A stretch of 64,000 nucleotides of DNA. Source: Ottelia alismoides (taxonomy: Eukaryota > Streptophyta > Magnoliopsida > Alismatales > Hydrocharitaceae). The notes below the pieces were generated by a model. That model saw only the letters and a list, made by a program, of their open reading frames with translations, did no database searches and was not told the DNA's origin. The DNA lies in the NCBI GenBank assembly GCA_037367405.1, contig JAZKJV010009778.1:62001-126000 (forward strand). The letters run 5' to 3'. Shown piece by piece: positions 46,920 through 56,640 of the stretch. A program made the translations under genes and the position numbers. Position 1 is the stretch's first letter, and every line of letters starts with the position of its first letter.

Positions 46920-47285
46920 TTATATATATAGGAGAAACTTCAAATGAGGTGGGGGCTCACCACAAATCCATCTCATCTATTTAATTTAAATTCCACAGCT
47001 GTGATAAATTTCACATTAATTACATTATTTTAATGATAAAAAACTGTTTTGGTCATTTGTCAAATTCTAAATATAGAATGTGACAACTAAATTGCCTAAT
47101 ATATATCTCTCTCTCTTGATTAATCAGCGCCCAGCCGCCTCCTCTGCCTGATCTCCCCTCGCACGTCCTCCATCTCTCCAGCAACATCTGTCGGCGGCAG
47201 CAACATCCTCCTCCAGCAACATCATACGTTCGCCTGCCTTGTCTCCCCGCCACACGTGTGCGGTTGCGCCACCGCCCAGCCGCCT

Positions 47286-47467
47286 CCTCTGCCTCACGCG
47301 AGGCGGCACCGCCCGTCTTCCTCCGCGCACCGATCTTCAGGCGGAGCCACAGCCCCGTGCGCTGTCCTCTTCGGCGACCTCTGCCTCACGCGAGGCGGCA
47401 CCGTCCACCTTCCTCCGTGCATCGACCTTCAGGCGGAGCCGCAGCCCCGCGTGCCGTCTTCTTCGGT
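47286..47467. repeat. Two tandem units of about 91 bp in the captured block
   Basis: 47286-47377 and 47378-47467 both start CCTCTGCCTCACGCGAGG and contain CTTCAGGCGGAGCC. The open frames here in several phases follow from the GC content. Confidence 0.8.
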
Positions 47468-47478
47468 GAGGCGGTAGC

Positions 47479-48660
47479 TGTCACAGGGTCAAAATCCCGC
47501 TATCGATTTCGACCGATCCTGTGCGGCGTCAGCTAACCCGTAGCTAACCAGCCTTCCCGAGTAGAACGATCACGGACACGCTCCAACTCTTCTTGATACT
47601 CCTGCTTGCTAACGCATCGACGCTCAGACACAAGCACGAGCTCAACTATATGGATCGCTCAAGAACACTCTCAAGAACTCGCTCAAGAATGCTCAAGAAC
47701 ACAACCACACGATCACACAAGCACGGGCACAAAGCTTCTTCTCTTATTAGAGGGGGAACTCGCTCTGGAGTGGGGTGACACTCTACACTTGTGTGTTTAC
47801 AAATGAGCCACCACCCTTCCTTATATACAAGACTCAAGGCAACCCAAGGGACACTCATTATTACATTTACAATAATGATACATAAAGACACAAGAGACCC
47901 TTCGAGTTCTTTGGCAACCCTTCGCGTCCTCAGCAACTCTTCGTCTGCTCGTCTCTTCGACTCCCTTATTGTCCTTTCGTCTTCCCGCACAATTGACGCC
48001 TAGTCACCAGCACGCATGCGCACCAATGCCATGCTGATGTAACTTTGCCATAATTCACCAAGTGCCACCGAACACTTGGTCTTGTGTCATAAGGGAACCC
48101 GCGGCCTCCAGACCCTCATGCGGTAAACCCTTCCTTAACGTTCTGCATGCTAAGGGGGAAGTCCTCCAGAACTTCGCTATCGTGGCCTCCACACCACTGT
48201 TGTACGCGTACTACCGATCATGCTCGACAATGCTCGTACTCAGCACCTGCAACGCTCCATGCCTCCTTGGACCGCCACGCATCAATACTGATACCGTGCG
48301 CCTTCGTGCGTACGCCTATATGACCGTACCGCATTGCTCCTCGATGCATACTGCTTCACTACGTACCGCCCTCTGCGCTTGCGTATGTACCGCTACGTGC
48401 ATCCACTGTCATGTCTTGCACTGCTGCCTGTACTCGCTGTGCTAGCACTGCTACTAGCTTCACGACACACTGCTACCGAGCTAGTGTCTTGTGACGCTTC
48501 TCCATTACGTACGGTAGAGCAACCAGACTTTCGTGGATAACCTCCCTGATATCCACATATTTCGGACTCCTCATGAAGTCCTAGCTCCATCGATCATTCT
48601 CGAGCATCCGCTACCGTGTCTGCACGATCATTCTCGATCACGGAATTTGGGGGTGTGACA
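47479..48660 (-). repeat. 3' LTR (element sense) of the gag-only element, 1182 bp
   Basis: Ends GGGTGTGACA at 48660 next to the polypurine tract. A minus-strand TATA (GTATATAAGG) is at about 47819-47828. Confidence 0.92.
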
Positions 48661-49454
48661 AGCCTCCCCCACCTACAGAATCGATTGTCCTCAACCGAGC
48701 ATCTCCTCTTCAGCTGGCATCCCGTCACGATCCTACATCCGCTACGCACCTCCCGATGCTGCTCAATTGGAAGGGTGGTGCAAGCGTGCACCGCCTCCCT
48801 TCCTGCACCTGGTCTTCTCACGAACCGCGTCCGTCCATGACTTGGTCTTTGTCGTGAGAAATGAAGCTTCCTCATCAGCTCCTGTTGTCGATGTATCCCT
48901 CCTGGATACAACAGCTCCATCGCTGGTGTGTGGCCGCTCCAGCTCCACATGTGGAGAACTCACCTCCACGTTTGCTCGTTGATGATCTCTATCGTTTCCT
49001 TTAGACGTTCCCGTGTCTTGGGAAGTGAGCACCTCCTGCGCTCGAGCATCTTCGGTATCTTGCCTCCTGCAAGATCGTTGGCAATGTGGTTCATCACCAC
49101 TCCACCTCCATGGACGTGTGGCCTCTTGTCCATGCTGCATCGCCCTCCTGAGCTCTGCATCAGCTTCTCCTGCACGGATCTTCTCCTATCCGCGGCTTTG
49201 GTTATGTGCCTCCATTGCACACCTTGGTGCTCCGCACGCACCTGCACACTCCTGTGCGTCCTCGATCGAGCCTTGGCGCCTCCAAAGCTCTTTGTTGTGG
49301 ATTTCCCTTGCTCCACCAAAGTCGAAGCTCCCGCTCGAAGTGTCGTGAGGCGTACCTTGCGTATAGCACCGATTGCTCCCAAGCGTACCTCACCTTCTTC
49401 ATCCTCCTCGTCTGTACGAAGAGCGTTGAGCTTCTCCTTCTTTGGGCACTCCCG

Positions 49455-50538
49455 CGCCCGATGCGGTCCATCGCATATGAAGCATCCCTTGCTCCTGGGT
49501 TCTCCTTCTTCTTAGAGTACTCATATTCCTCCGTTGGTGGATCATGGGCAACGCCTTTGCCCTTGTCCTTCGACCACGCCTTCTGTTGGCTGGTGAACTC
49601 CTTCTCTTCAACGTTGTAGCCTGCTGGGCACCGTAGTCGACCAACACATCCGTCACCATGATCGCTAAATTAAGGTCCTTCACTCCCTGCCTCCGCAGTT
49701 CGGCTTGCGCCCAGCTCTGCAACCCGATCGTGAAGTTGAACATCTTGTCCTCCTCTGACATTCCCTTGATATCCAGCAACAAGGACGTGAACTGCTTCAC
49801 GTACTCACGAACAGTGCATATATGTTTCAGGCGTCGAAGAGCCTCCCGTGCAATCCATGCAGTGTTCTTCGACAGGAACTGCGCCTTCAGTTCCGTGACT
49901 ATCTCATCCCACCTGGATATCTTCGGTCTTGTCTCATCTGCTACACAACTTCTCCACCATAACTTGGCATCGCTCGACATGTACATCGATGCCAAACCGA
50001 ACTTCTCAGCTTCCCTCGTCTTGGTCGCCTCGAAGTAAACTTCCATATCCCATAGGAAGTTCTCCAAATCTTTAGCACTTCGCGTACCTGTAAAGGGTTT
50101 GGGTTCAGGTACCTTGCGTCGCTGCACCTCCGTGGAGCTCCCGTTGTTCGCCAATGCCTTCTTGATGAGGGAGATCTCGCTGCGTAGATCCTCCATCATC
50201 GTGTTGAACGCCTCCAGCTTGTCCTCCAAGGACTTGATCTGCTCCGCTGAGCATTGGAGCTCCTCCCCAACATCCGATCCTCCTGAAGAACGATCCTCCA
50301 AGACGGCGATGCGATGAGCATGAGTCCCAATGGTGGACTCCACTTCTGCCATCGCTTGCTCCAGTGCTGCTATGCGATCGGTAACACCCATCATCTTCGC
50401 TCCGCTGATTGAAGATGTACTTGCACCGACAACTATCCTTGTTCCCGCGATCAACTGCTCTAACAGCCGCTTGTAGCTTTGCCTGCTCGCTTGACTGCTT
50501 CTTGGCACCAACCAAGCTCTGATACCAATTCGTACCAA
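49455..50538 (-). pseudogene. Ty3-type gag with coiled coil and zinc knuckle, one frameshift
   Basis: The open frame from 50538 (a more natural start is the MM at 50394) has a coiled-coil stretch (AALEQAMAEVESTIG; SLEDKLEAFNTMMEDLRSEI) and then the Ty3 gag/capsid domain (KPFTGTRSAKDLENFLWDME, WWRS, REYVKQFTSLLLDI). A zinc knuckle CFICDGPHRAREC (CX2CX3HX4C, about 49494-49456) follows, but in another frame; the frame slips near 49620. So gag is now split. The upstream part of the frame runs through the tandem primer-site repeats. In the family it would build the particle. Confidence 0.85.
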
Positions 50539-50693
50539 CGAATGGTGTCGCCTTCAGCTCTGATACCACCTCGTACCAACGAATGATATCTCCTTCAGCT
50601 CTGATACCACTTCGTACCAACGAATGGTATCACCTTCAGCTCTGATACCACTTTGTGCCAACGAATTGTATCACGAACCGTGCTCTGATACCA
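50516..50693 (-). repeat. Tandem array of five tRNA-Met primer binding sites (41-bp period)
   Basis: GCTCTGATACCA (complement of the primer site TGGTATCAGAGC) at 50516, 50557, 50598, 50639 and 50682, spacing 41, 41, 41 and 43 bp. Between them lies TTCGTACCAACGAATG, itself partly palindromic (CGTACCAACG, TTCG...CGAA). Only the last copy lies in the normal place beside the LTR. Confidence 0.92.
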
Positions 50694-50695
50694 CT

Positions 50696-51883
50696 TGTCA
50701 GAGGGTACAAATCCCGCTATCGATTTCGACCGATCATGTGCGGCGTTAGCTAACCCGTAGCTAACCAGCCTTCCCGAGTAGAACGGTCACGGACGCGCTC
50801 CAACTCTTCTCGATACTCCTACTTACTAACGCACCGACGCTCAGACACAAGCACAAGCTCGACTATATGGATCGCTCAAGAACACTCTTCGCTCAAGAAC
50901 GCTCGAGAACACAACCACACGATCACACAAGCACGGGCACAAAGTTTCTTCTCTTATTAGAGGGGGAACTCGCTCTGGAGTGGGGTGACACTCTACACTT
51001 GTGTGTTTACAAATGAGCCACCACCCCCTCCTTATATACAAGACTCAAGGCAACCCAAGGGACACTCATTATTTACATTTACAATAATTGATACATAAAG
51101 ACACAAGAGACCCTTCCAGTTCTTTGGCAACCCTTCGCGTTCCTCAGCAACTCTTCGTCTGCTCGTCTCTTCGACTCCCTTGTTGTCCTTTCGTCTTCCC
51201 GCACGATTGATGCCCACCTCAACCGCTCAGTCACCAACACGCATGTGCACCAACGCCATGCTGATGTAGCTTTGCCATAATTCATCCAAGTGCCACCGAC
51301 ACTTGGTTTTGTGCCATAAGGGAACCTGCGGCCTTCAGACCCTCGTACGGTAAACCCTTCCTTAACGTTCTGCATGCTAAGGGGAGTCCTCCAGAACTTC
51401 GCTATCGTGGCCTCCAGACCACTGTCGTACGCGTACTACCGAGCATGCTCGACAATGCTCGTACTCAGCACCTGCAACGCTCCATGCCTCCTTGGACCGA
51501 CACGCATCAATACCGATACCGTGCGCCTTCGTGCGTACGCCTATGTGATCGTACCGCATTGCTCCTCGATGCGTACTGCTTCACTACGTACCGCCCTCTA
51601 CGCTTGCGTATGTACCGCTACGTGCATGCACTATCATGTCTTGCACTGCTGCCTGTACTCGATGTGCTAGCACTGCTACTAGCTTCACGACACTACTACC
51701 GAGCCAGTGTCCTGTGACGCTTCTCCATCACGTACGGTAGAGCAACCAGACTTTCGTGGATAACCTCCCTGATATCCACATATTTCGGACTCCTCCTGAA
51801 GTCCTAGCTCCATCGATCATTCTCGAGCATCCGTTACCGTGTATGCACGATCATTCTCGATCACGGAATTTAGGGGTGTGACA
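50696..51883 (-). repeat. 5' LTR (element sense) of the gag-only element, 1188 bp
   Basis: Starts TGTCAGAGGG and ends GTGTGACA next to GTAGC. The element's primer site abuts it at 50693 with a 2-base gap. Confidence 0.92.
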
Positions 51884-52019
51884 GTAGCCTTCTGGTCGTG
51901 CCCCTACCGCCCGCCCTCGGCCCCGCTCTCCTTCAAGTTGCGCTCCGCCTGTGCATCCTCCAATGCAGCACATCGCCGTCGACGCCGAAGCGTCGAGATG
52001 TCCGTGGAGGAGGGGCCCC

Positions 52020-52660
52020 TTAGTTTTTTTACAAATCGTAGTTTTTTTACAAAAATGGGAATGTTTTGTGCAAATATTGATTTTTTTTACAATATCATGT
52101 CATTTTTTACATATTTCCAATATTTAACAGTGTACTTATTTGTCGCAGAACTCTACAGAAATATTACAAAGTGATCGGACCATTTTACAAAAGAGCGCCT
52201 AAAATTTACAAAGTGGTCAGAACTCTTACAAAGGAGTGAGATTCCGGTACATTATCGTATAATAATTTTACTTAACTGATATTCATATTTCATATTTATT
52301 TACCTTTTTTTTACAAATCTCAATGTTTTTTCTCTATTTTGCAGGGCTCGAAAACATGTATGGCAATTGAACTTTAACGCAATGGAAAACATGCGTCAAT
52401 TTTTACAAAGGAGGGAGATTCAGTTACAAAGATTCACGTATTTTTTACAAAACAAACATACACAATTACAAAAAAGTTGAAGCTTACAAAGAAGGAAAAT
52501 ACTCTTACAAAAACTCGTTGAATTACAAAATGAATGTATACATTTACAAACTGATACAACCATTTACAAAATGAAATTACAGTAATAAAATGAATCATTA
52601 ATGAAATTTACAAAGAGTAAAATATATTTTACAAAAACTCGTTGTACTTTACAAAGCTGT
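52020..52660 (+). repeat. TTACAAA motif array in PM1
   Basis: About 19 copies of TTACAAA (many TTTACAAA) at irregular distances, nearly all on the + strand, between the captured block and the right end of PM1. A similar array, with the same direction relative to the element end, lies in 56880-57430. Subterminal motif arrays often bind the transposase in other DNA transposons; that role is inferred here. Confidence 0.8.
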
Positions 52661-52940
52661 GGTTGATTTCAGATCGTGTGGAACAAAATCGGAAATTAAT
52701 CAATAAAGGCATTTGTGAAAATATCAAATCGAGAAAAAGCTTAGAATGGCAATTTGAAACTAATAAATGAAACTCGAAATTAATAAAATCAATTTGGCGA
52801 AAATGCTCTTTTGGATGAGGTTTTTGATGTAACCGTCAGATTGAGATCTGACGAATACGCTCGATGGCTCACCACATTATCGGTGAGACCCCAACTCATT
52901 TGAAGTGCCCCCTATATATATATATATATATATATATATC

Positions 52941-53314
52941 ATGATGGCTATCCCTAAAAGGGAGCCAACTTGGGTACCCCACCTTTTTAAGGTATTTTTG
53001 ATAATATCTGTGTGATTTATATTGCTATATGATATCATGTTGTCATTCAAATTCCATGCAAAATAGATATTCCTAAATCGTCCATCTAAAAGTGACAATT
53101 TAAACAATTCCGAGACCGTTAAAATTCCATATCTTTGATGGAAGGCTTAGAAATGTCTGTTTTGGAGGAAATTTGAATGACAATATGATGTCACATAGAG
53201 TCGGAATCCCCCAAGTGATATAAAAAATACATTTAAAAATGAAAAAAAATAAGATTAGGGATAGCCAAGTTAGGAGTTAACAAGTTAGCTTCCCCTCAGG
53301 TAGTCTCATTTTAT
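52941..53314. mobile_element. Fold-back MITE FB6
   Basis: Arms GGCTATCCCTAAAAGGGAGCC (left) and AGGGATAGCCAAGTTAGG (right) and a more diverged form of the shared core (TGTCATTCAAATTCCATGCA). Borders approximate; it follows a TA repeat (52913-52939). Confidence 0.65.
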
Positions 53315-53326
53315 ATCATATGTATA

Positions 53327-53688
53327 GGGGAAAATTGGGTTGCTCCCTAGAGCAGCCAACGGGCTGCTCCTGCCCCATTTTCCCTATTTTTTTTGAAGAA
53401 TATCGTCATGTATTTTCATCATTTATCCCTCTAATATGTCATTTTATCAGAAACAGAGACTTATATGTCTTCCATCTAGAACTAGTAATTTTAACGATCT
53501 TATAATTGATGTAATCGACCTATTCTAGATGGAAGGCATATAAGTATCTTTTCTTGACGAAAATTGGAATGACATACTAGAGGATATAGGGATGAAAATA
53601 CATGATGATATTCTTTTAAAAATAAAAAAATGGGAGAAAATGGGGCAGAAGCAGCCTTGGCTACCCCCAAGGGGCAGGCCCATTTTCC
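53327..53688. mobile_element. Fold-back MITE FB7
   Basis: Arms GGGGAAAATTGGGTTGCTCC (left) and GGGCAGGCCCATTTTCC (right), shared core (TATCAGAAACAGAGACTTAT). Flanks ATATGTATA (53318-53326) and ATATATATA (53689-53697) agree in 8 of 9 bases. Confidence 0.8.
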
Positions 53689-53697
53689 ATATATATA

Positions 53698-54072
53698 GAG
53701 GTAAAATGGGACTACCCCCTAAGGGGCTAACATGCCTCCCCCGTCTTATTTTTCTCATTTTATATTTTTTTGAAAAATACTTCTGTGGATTTTCATAACT
53801 ATATCCTATATTATGTCATTCAAATTTGTAAGAAAATAGAGACTCTTATGGCCTCAATCTAGACGAGTCGATTTCAACAATATTACGACCGTTAAAAAAA
53901 TGATTGTCTAGATGGAGGTCATAGGAATCTCTATTTCACACGAAATTTTGAATGACATAATATAGAGATTATAGTGATGAATTTTCATTATTCATTTTTA
54001 AAAAGAAATAAAAAAAGGGGGGAAAATGAGATGGGGCAAGCCAAGTTAGCTCCCCAGAGGGCGGTCCCTACC
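53698..54072. mobile_element. Fold-back MITE FB8
   Basis: Starts directly after the flank of FB7. Arms GGTAAAATGGGACTACCCC (left) and GGGCGGTCCCTACC (right), shared core. ATATATATA on both sides (53689-53697 and 54073-54081). Right arm tip has GCCAAGTTAGCTCCCC. Confidence 0.78.
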
Positions 54073-54394
54073 ATATATATATGGGATATTTACACTCATA
54101 ATCATTAGTAGTTTTCATAATTATCCTAGGAACCCTCGATAATCATGAATTACATCCAAAACCCTGAATAATGCTTCACCTTTACATGAAATAGCCATGT
54201 GTCAAGTTCCGTCTCGATTCTCCATTAACTTTGACGGAAAAACATACATGTTGACAATTTTACCTTCAAAAACATATCATATTTATAAAATAATGCCATT
54301 ATGCAATCAATGAGGACTTCTCCATCCTTCGAGCTCGCCACTGGCATGAGGGAATGGATGCAGTCGGAACACATCTATAAGTTGTGTGTTGCCT

Positions 54395-54586
54395 CTGTTT
54401 GTTGCTGTGATGCAAGAAGAACGTCATGAACTCCGTGAGATTCAGAAAGCCTTCTCCATCATTGTCCATCTACGCCATCATATTCCTGACCTCCTCCGGA
54501 GATGCATCGTCGAAGCCGAGTGCATGCAAGACCTTCGCTACTTCATTGCCCTCCAACGTCACGATGGGTCTCGCCTCTAGCGCCAT
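54395..54586 (-). pseudogene. Captured EF-hand (polcalcin/CML-like) gene fragment
   Basis: From an ATG at 54586 the minus strand reads helix VAKVLHALGFDDASPEEV, then a stop (TAG) after MMA, then a canonical 12-residue calcium loop DNDGEGFLNLTE followed by FMTFF. This is the C-terminal EF-hand pattern of polcalcins and calmodulin-like proteins; acidic residues at loop positions 1, 3, 5 and 12 and Gly at 6 are kept. It lacks the N-terminal EF-hand and has an in-frame stop, so it is a scrap with no intact protein. Confidence 0.8.
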
Positions 54587-54714
54587 CGACGCAGTCACTG
54601 TTGCTATTGCTTGTTGTTGTTATTAGCTCTAGCCATGGCGTTTAGGTGGGAGGAGGGTATTTGTTGCTCGCATTAGGGTAGGGAAAGGTGGAGGGAGAGA
54701 AAGGGGAGGGGGAT

Positions 54715-55190
54715 GTAGTCTACGGGGGTGGGGCGAGCTGGAGGAGGAAGAAAGAGGGGAGGAGGAGGAAGACGAGGGTGGGGCAAGCTGGAGGAGGAAG
54801 AAGAGAGGAGGAGGCAACTGACGGGGTAGGGCAAGCTAGAGGAGGAAGAATGGAAGGGAGGAGGTAGTCGGCGGGAGTGGGGAGAGCTGGAGGAGGAAGA
54901 ATGAGAGGGGGAGGCGATCGACGGGGGTGGGGCAAGATGGAGGAGGAGGAAGAAGGGAGTGGGAGGTGGGTGTCGACGGGGGTAGGCGAGCCGGAGGAGG
55001 GAGAAGGTGCGGGGGAGGCGGTCGATGGGGGTGGCACGAGCTGGAGGAGGAAGAAGGGGAGGGAGAGGCGGTCGACTGGGGTGGCACGAGCTGGAGGAGG
55101 AAGAAGGGGAGGGGAAGGCGGTCGGCGGGGTGGCGCGAGCTGGAGGAGGAAGAAGCAGGTCGGCAAGGGGTTTTAGTGGGGGAGGCGCTG
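54715..55190. repeat. GGA-rich minisatellite in PM2
   Basis: About ten diverged units containing GGGGTGGGGCAAGCTGGAGG, AGGAAGAA and GTCGACGGGG-type words, roughly 45-60 bp apart. It produces long open frames on both strands (Gly/Glu-rich on plus, Pro/Ser-rich on minus) that are not genes. Confidence 0.85.
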
Positions 55191-55456
55191 GAGGATGAAG
55201 GTAGGGGGTGGATTTTTTTATTTTTTATTTTACTTTTGGTCAACTTCAACCTTCAGATCGTGGATTGGTTATATTAACGCATTCCTCTAATTGAATTACG
55301 CATTCCCTATATTGAGTTAATGAACAAAATTAACAGAGAGTTATGAGTGTATAATGAAATACCTTTTTCAGGGTTTCGGATGTAATTCATGATTATCGAG
55401 GACTCTTAGGGTAATTACAAAATACTCGGGATTATGGGTGTAAATATCCCAATATA

Positions 55457-55831
55457 GGGTAAAATGGGGATGCCCCTAGGGGGAGCTAACTTGGCTCCCA
55501 TGCCTTATTTCCCACATTTTATATTTTTTAAATGCTTCCGTAGATTTTTATAGCCATATCTCTATTATTATGTCATTCAATTTCATGTGAAACAGAGACT
55601 CGTACGACCTCCCATCCAAGCGGAGTCGATTTCAACAATTCCTGCGATAATTGAAAAATGAATGTCTGAATGAAGACCGTAGGAGTAGTCTATTTCACAC
55701 AAAACTTAAATGACATATATAGGAATATAAGATGAATTTTCATGGATCTATTTTTAAAAAAATAATGGAAAAAATGGGAGGACGGAAAGAGGGGAGCTAA
55801 GTTAGCTCCTTCCAAGGGACATCCCCCCACC
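55457..55831. mobile_element. Fold-back MITE FB9
   Basis: Arms GGTAAAATGGGGATGCCCC (left) and GGGACATCCCCCCACCC (right), tips GGGGGAGCTAACTTGGCTCC. The core is of the CATGTGAAACAGAGACTC subtype. Right border approximate. Confidence 0.75.
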
Positions 55832-55840
55832 CACCCACAT

Positions 55841-56225
55841 ATATTGAAAAATGAATCCGTGGAAATTCGTGTTATATCCCTATAATATGACATTCAACTT
55901 TCATGCGAAACAGAGACTCCTACGGCCTACATCTAGACAGTTATTTTTTAAATGATCACATAATAGTTGAACTCAATCCTATCTGGATGAGGTCGTAGGA
56001 GTTTGTTTCGCATGAAATTTGAATGACATAATATAGGGATATAGTTATGAAAATCCACTGCAACATTTTTCAAAAATAATGGTCACAAAATAGTTGAAAT
56101 CGACTCTGTCTGGATGGAGGTCGTATGAGTCTCCGTTTCGCATGAAATTTGAATGACATAATATAGGTATATAGTTATGAGAATCCACTATAGCATTTTT
56201 CAAAAAATGGGAAAATTGAGCGAGG
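55841..56225. mobile_element. Fold-back MITE FB10 with one arm duplicated
   Basis: A core of the FB family (CATGCGAAACAGAGACTCCT) with a left arm and two right arms in tandem (about 55960-56081 and 56082-56205), both holding GCATGAAATTTGAATGACAT. Termini are unclear. This copy can no longer fold as a single hairpin. Confidence 0.65.
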
Positions 56226-56247
56226 GGACGAAGTTATATAGAGAGGG

Positions 56248-56620
56248 GGGAGGGAGCCTACTTCATGAAATAGGTAACCTCACCTACTTCATGCCTATTT
56301 TGACCAAATTTTTTTGGAAAAAAATACCATGGATTTTCATAACTATATCCCTCTAATATGACCTTCCAAATTTGTCAGAAATAGAGACTCATAGGCCCTC
56401 CATCCAAAACAGGCCGGTTACATCAATTCTAAGTCCGTTAAATTTACCTGTTCAAGATGGAGGGCATATGAGCCTCTATTTTCGATGAAATTGGAATGAC
56501 ATATTAGGGGGATGTAGTGATGAAAATTTATAGTGGTATTTTCCAAAAAAAATAAAAATTTGACCAAAAATAGGCATGAAGTAAGTAAGGTTACCTACTT
56601 CATGAAGTAGGCTCCCTTTT
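56248..56620. mobile_element. Fold-back MITE FB11
   Basis: Arms GGGAGCCTACTTCATGAAAT (left) and ATGAAGTAGGCTCCC (right), with the sub-hairpin GAGGTTACC / GGTAACCTC and the shared core. The outer arm resembles that of FB3 (CTACTCCATGAAGTA). Confidence 0.78.
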
Positions 56621-56640
56621 CATATATATATATATATATA

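Larger units (their letters stand above)
47479..51883 (-). mobile_element. Gag-only Ty3-type LTR retrotransposon (TR-GAG-like), 4405 bp
   Basis: LTRs 47479-48660 and 50696-51883 (TGTCA to GTGTGACA), highly alike. Perfect target duplication GTAGC (47474-47478 and 51884-51888). Primer site TGGTATCAGAGC (50693-50682) near the right LTR and polypurine tract GTAGGTGGGGGAGGCT (48676-48661) at the left, so it reads leftward. The internal 2.0 kb codes a Ty3-type gag and no recognisable RT, RNase H or integrase. That fits TR-GAG elements, which depend on enzymes of other elements. Upstream of gag are five tandem copies of the primer site. Confidence 0.93.
46931..52912. mobile_element. TIR element PM1 with captured GC-rich DNA (Pack-MULE-like), split by a gag-only LTR element
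   Basis: Inverted ends share ACTTCAAATGAG, TGGGG and CTCACC (46931-46961 and the complement of 52883-52912). Without the LTR insertion (47479-51883) it is about 1.57 kb. Left half: AT-rich, then a GC-rich block from 47127 that continues at 51889-52020 after the insertion. Right half: a dense TTACAAA array, then AGATTGAGATCTGACG near the end. No transposase. A GC-rich gene-like block inside long inverted ends suggests gene-fragment capture. The flanks are TA repeats, so a target duplication is not informative. Confidence 0.65.
54083..55450. mobile_element. Pack-MULE-like element PM2 with a polcalcin/calmodulin-like gene fragment
   Basis: Inverted ends of about 90 bp: GGGATATTTACACTCATAAT and, inverted, GGGATATTTACACCCATAAT, continuing with CCTCGATAATCATGAATTAC at both ends. 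Inside are an EF-hand gene fragment (54395-54586) and a GGA-rich minisatellite. No transposase. Long inverted ends plus a foreign gene piece define Pack-MULEs. The flanking TA-rich 9-mers do not match, so the class is inferred from the ends and content. Confidence 0.75.

Noticed and set aside
47053..47536. Possible captured gene with open frames in three phases
   Set aside because: The open frames follow from a 91-bp tandem repeat and GC content. It may be captured DNA, but no product can be named.
50516..50693. CRISPR-like regular repeats
   Set aside because: The units are contiguous tandem repeats with primer-site sequence in a plant LTR element; there are no unique spacers and no cas genes.
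54720..55277. Long Pro/Ser-rich (minus) and Gly/Glu-rich (plus) open frames
   Set aside because: They come from a GGA-rich minisatellite, which is open in several frames at once. No domain.
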